Position numbers and translations under genes: made by a program
Notes under the pieces: model-generated
The model's input: only the letters and a program-made list of their open reading frames with translations
What the model was told of the DNA's origin: nothing
The model's database searches: none
DNA from: Nitrospiraceae bacterium
GTDB lineage: Bacteria; Nitrospirota; Thermodesulfovibrionia; Thermodesulfovibrionales; UBA1546
NCBI GenBank assembly: GCA_003535475.1
Contig: DOHC01000064.1
Span: 1-6,690, forward strand
DNA length: 6,690 bases
Direction: 5' to 3'
In this document: positions 5,880 to 6,690 of the stretch, one piece after another
Numbering within the stretch: the stretch's first letter is position 1
Layout: each line of letters starts with the position of its first letter

Positions 5880-6521
5880 TTATTGTCCTAAAAGAAGGTA
5901 TCTTATGAGAATTATTATCGGGACTATGATGTAGTCTGTAATTCTCAGGAATATAAGCCCAAGCAGGATAAAAAAACCGTAAGGCTCAATCCTGCTGTAA
6001 ACAGCTGCCTGCCTGTGAGGCAATAGTCCCATTAATATCTTGCTTCCATCAAGCGGAGGAACCGGGATCAGGTTAAAAACCCCAAGCCCGATATTAATCG
6101 TAACAGTAATCCGGGCTATCAGGATAAGAGGGGCAAGAATTGTTTGGCCCAGATCGCTAAAAGGAGAAATAGGCAAGTTCAGCAGTAACCTGAAGACAAC
6201 AGACGCGAGAACAGCAATAATCAAATTGGCTGCAGGCCCTGCAAGGGACACCCAAATCATATCCTTTTTTGGATTCCTCAGATTATACGGATTCACAGGA
6301 ACAGGCTTTGCCCATCCAATCATCCGCGTAATGACAAATACCAGAGTGCCTATCGGATCAAGATGTTTTAAGGGATTAATCGTAAGCCTTCCTGCAAGCC
6401 TTGCAGTTGGGTCGCCGAGCCTGTCTGCAACATAACCATGGGCAAGCTCATGAAATGTAACCGCTATGAGGACAGGAAAAGCAAGGAGAACTATCTGCCG
6501 GATTATATCTGTAAAATCCAA
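5880..6521 (-). CDS. Site-2-protease-like M50 membrane zinc metalloprotease
   Basis: A 213-residue polytopic intramembrane protease of the short M50 group without PDZ or CBS domains. The zinc-binding HELAH motif (His24, Glu25, His28) sits in the first membrane helix, followed by GYVADRLGDPTARLAGRLTI (29-48), NPLKHLDPIG and KPVPVNPYNLRNPKKD. The third zinc ligand is Asp158 in FNLIPVPPLDGSKI. Hydrophobic segments fill about 93-113, 125-150 and 181-210. Such enzymes cut membrane-bound substrates, often anti-sigma factors or signal-peptide remnants; no substrate gene is beside it. The start is TTG, with a modest AGG eight bases before it; an in-frame TAA at 6558-6560 limits upstream extension. 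The usual family N-terminus fits this start. It converges on the scaffold gene with 11 bases between stops and has its own promoter. Confidence 0.93.
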   Translation of the reverse strand: MDFTDIIRQIVLLAFPVLIAVTFHELAHGYVADRLGDPTARLAGRLTINPLKHLDPIGTLVFVITRMIGWAKPVPVNPYNLRNPKKDMIWVSLAGPAANLIIAVLASVVFRLLLNLPISPFSDLGQTILAPLILIARITVTINIGLGVFNLIPVPPLDGSKILMGLLPHRQAAVYSRIEPYGFFILLGLIFLRITDYIIVPIIILIRYLLLGQ

Positions 6522-6560
6522 AATATTAACCTGTATAATAATTTCTTCAAAGCAGTTTTA

Positions 6561-6589
6561 AATATAATAGTTTCCCATGTTAAAGTCAA
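6561..6589 (-). promoter_or_regulatory. Sigma70-type promoter for the M50 protease gene
   Basis: Read on the minus strand, TTGACT (6589-6584) is a five-of-six -35 box and TATATT (6566-6561) a five-of-six -10 box, with a 17-base spacer. Transcription would start near 6554, giving a leader of roughly 33 bases before the TTG at 6521. Box quality and spacing are seen directly; activity is inferred. Confidence 0.7.
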
Positions 6590-6690
6590 TTAAGCTCTTC
6601 AAATAAATACACTGACTGCGCATGGCTCTGGATTTTCTGATGGCAAAATTCGTATAATTGAATATATGTGCTGACGCTGAAGATGATTTT
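6590..6690. other. Right-edge non-coding or undetermined stretch
   Basis: No gene can be supported here. Minus-strand frames are open from the window edge for about 30-45 codons, so the 3' end of a neighbouring gene is possible, but all three frames stay open and none is recognisable. A perfect TATAAT lies at 6653-6658 on the plus strand without a good -35, so a promoter leading rightward out of the window is only a weak possibility. Confidence 0.35.

Noticed and set aside
5854..5906. GATAC/GTATC inverted repeat around the convergent stop codons as a terminator
   Set aside because: Only five pairs plus wobble with a loop of nearly 40 bases and no T-run; too weak to be a terminator.
6622..6657. 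Eleven-residue plus-strand ORF at the right edge
   Set aside because: Very short, with no ribosome site and no recognisable product.

Overview
The window is a bacterial chromosomal segment with tightly packed genes. It holds two plus-strand gene groups in tandem, then one convergent minus-strand gene. AGG/AGA arginine codons are common, and the gene content points to an anaerobic or facultatively anaerobic bacterium: an alternate F-type ATPase and a minimal SUF-like iron-sulfur module. Overall feel and gene style suggest something like Nitrospirota or Desulfobacterota, but that is a low-confidence guess; no rRNA or other marker gene is present.

Region 1 (1-3756, plus) is the distal part of an ATP synthase operon in the order a (5'-truncated), c, b, alpha, gamma. 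Three traits match the alternate or N-type F1Fo ATPase (atpDCQRBEFAG order): there is no separate delta gene between b and alpha, the b subunit is about 246 residues with a delta-like C-terminal domain, and gamma comes last. The beta, epsilon, AtpQ and AtpR genes would then lie upstream of the window. The c subunit keeps the ion-binding Glu, Ser and Tyr but has Leu and Ile where Na+-type rings carry Gln/Glu and Thr. This copy may therefore move protons rather than Na+.

Region 2 (3797-5868, plus) is a three-gene cassette: a small two-helix membrane protein of the RseC/MucC family, a SufC-like ABC ATPase and a short SufB/SufD-like scaffold. The last two resemble the minimal SmsC-SmsB iron-sulfur assembly pair. 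Overlaps of 14 and 8 bases suggest translational coupling. The ATPase ends in an extra Cys-rich tail. The cassette starts 40 bases after gamma with no visible terminator, so it could be read through from the ATPase operon.

Region 3 (5880-6690) holds a minus-strand site-2-protease-like M50 membrane metalloprotease gene. It has a clear sigma70-type promoter at 6561-6589 and a TTG start. It converges on the scaffold gene with only 11 bases between the stop codons. The last 100 bases hold no gene that can be supported.
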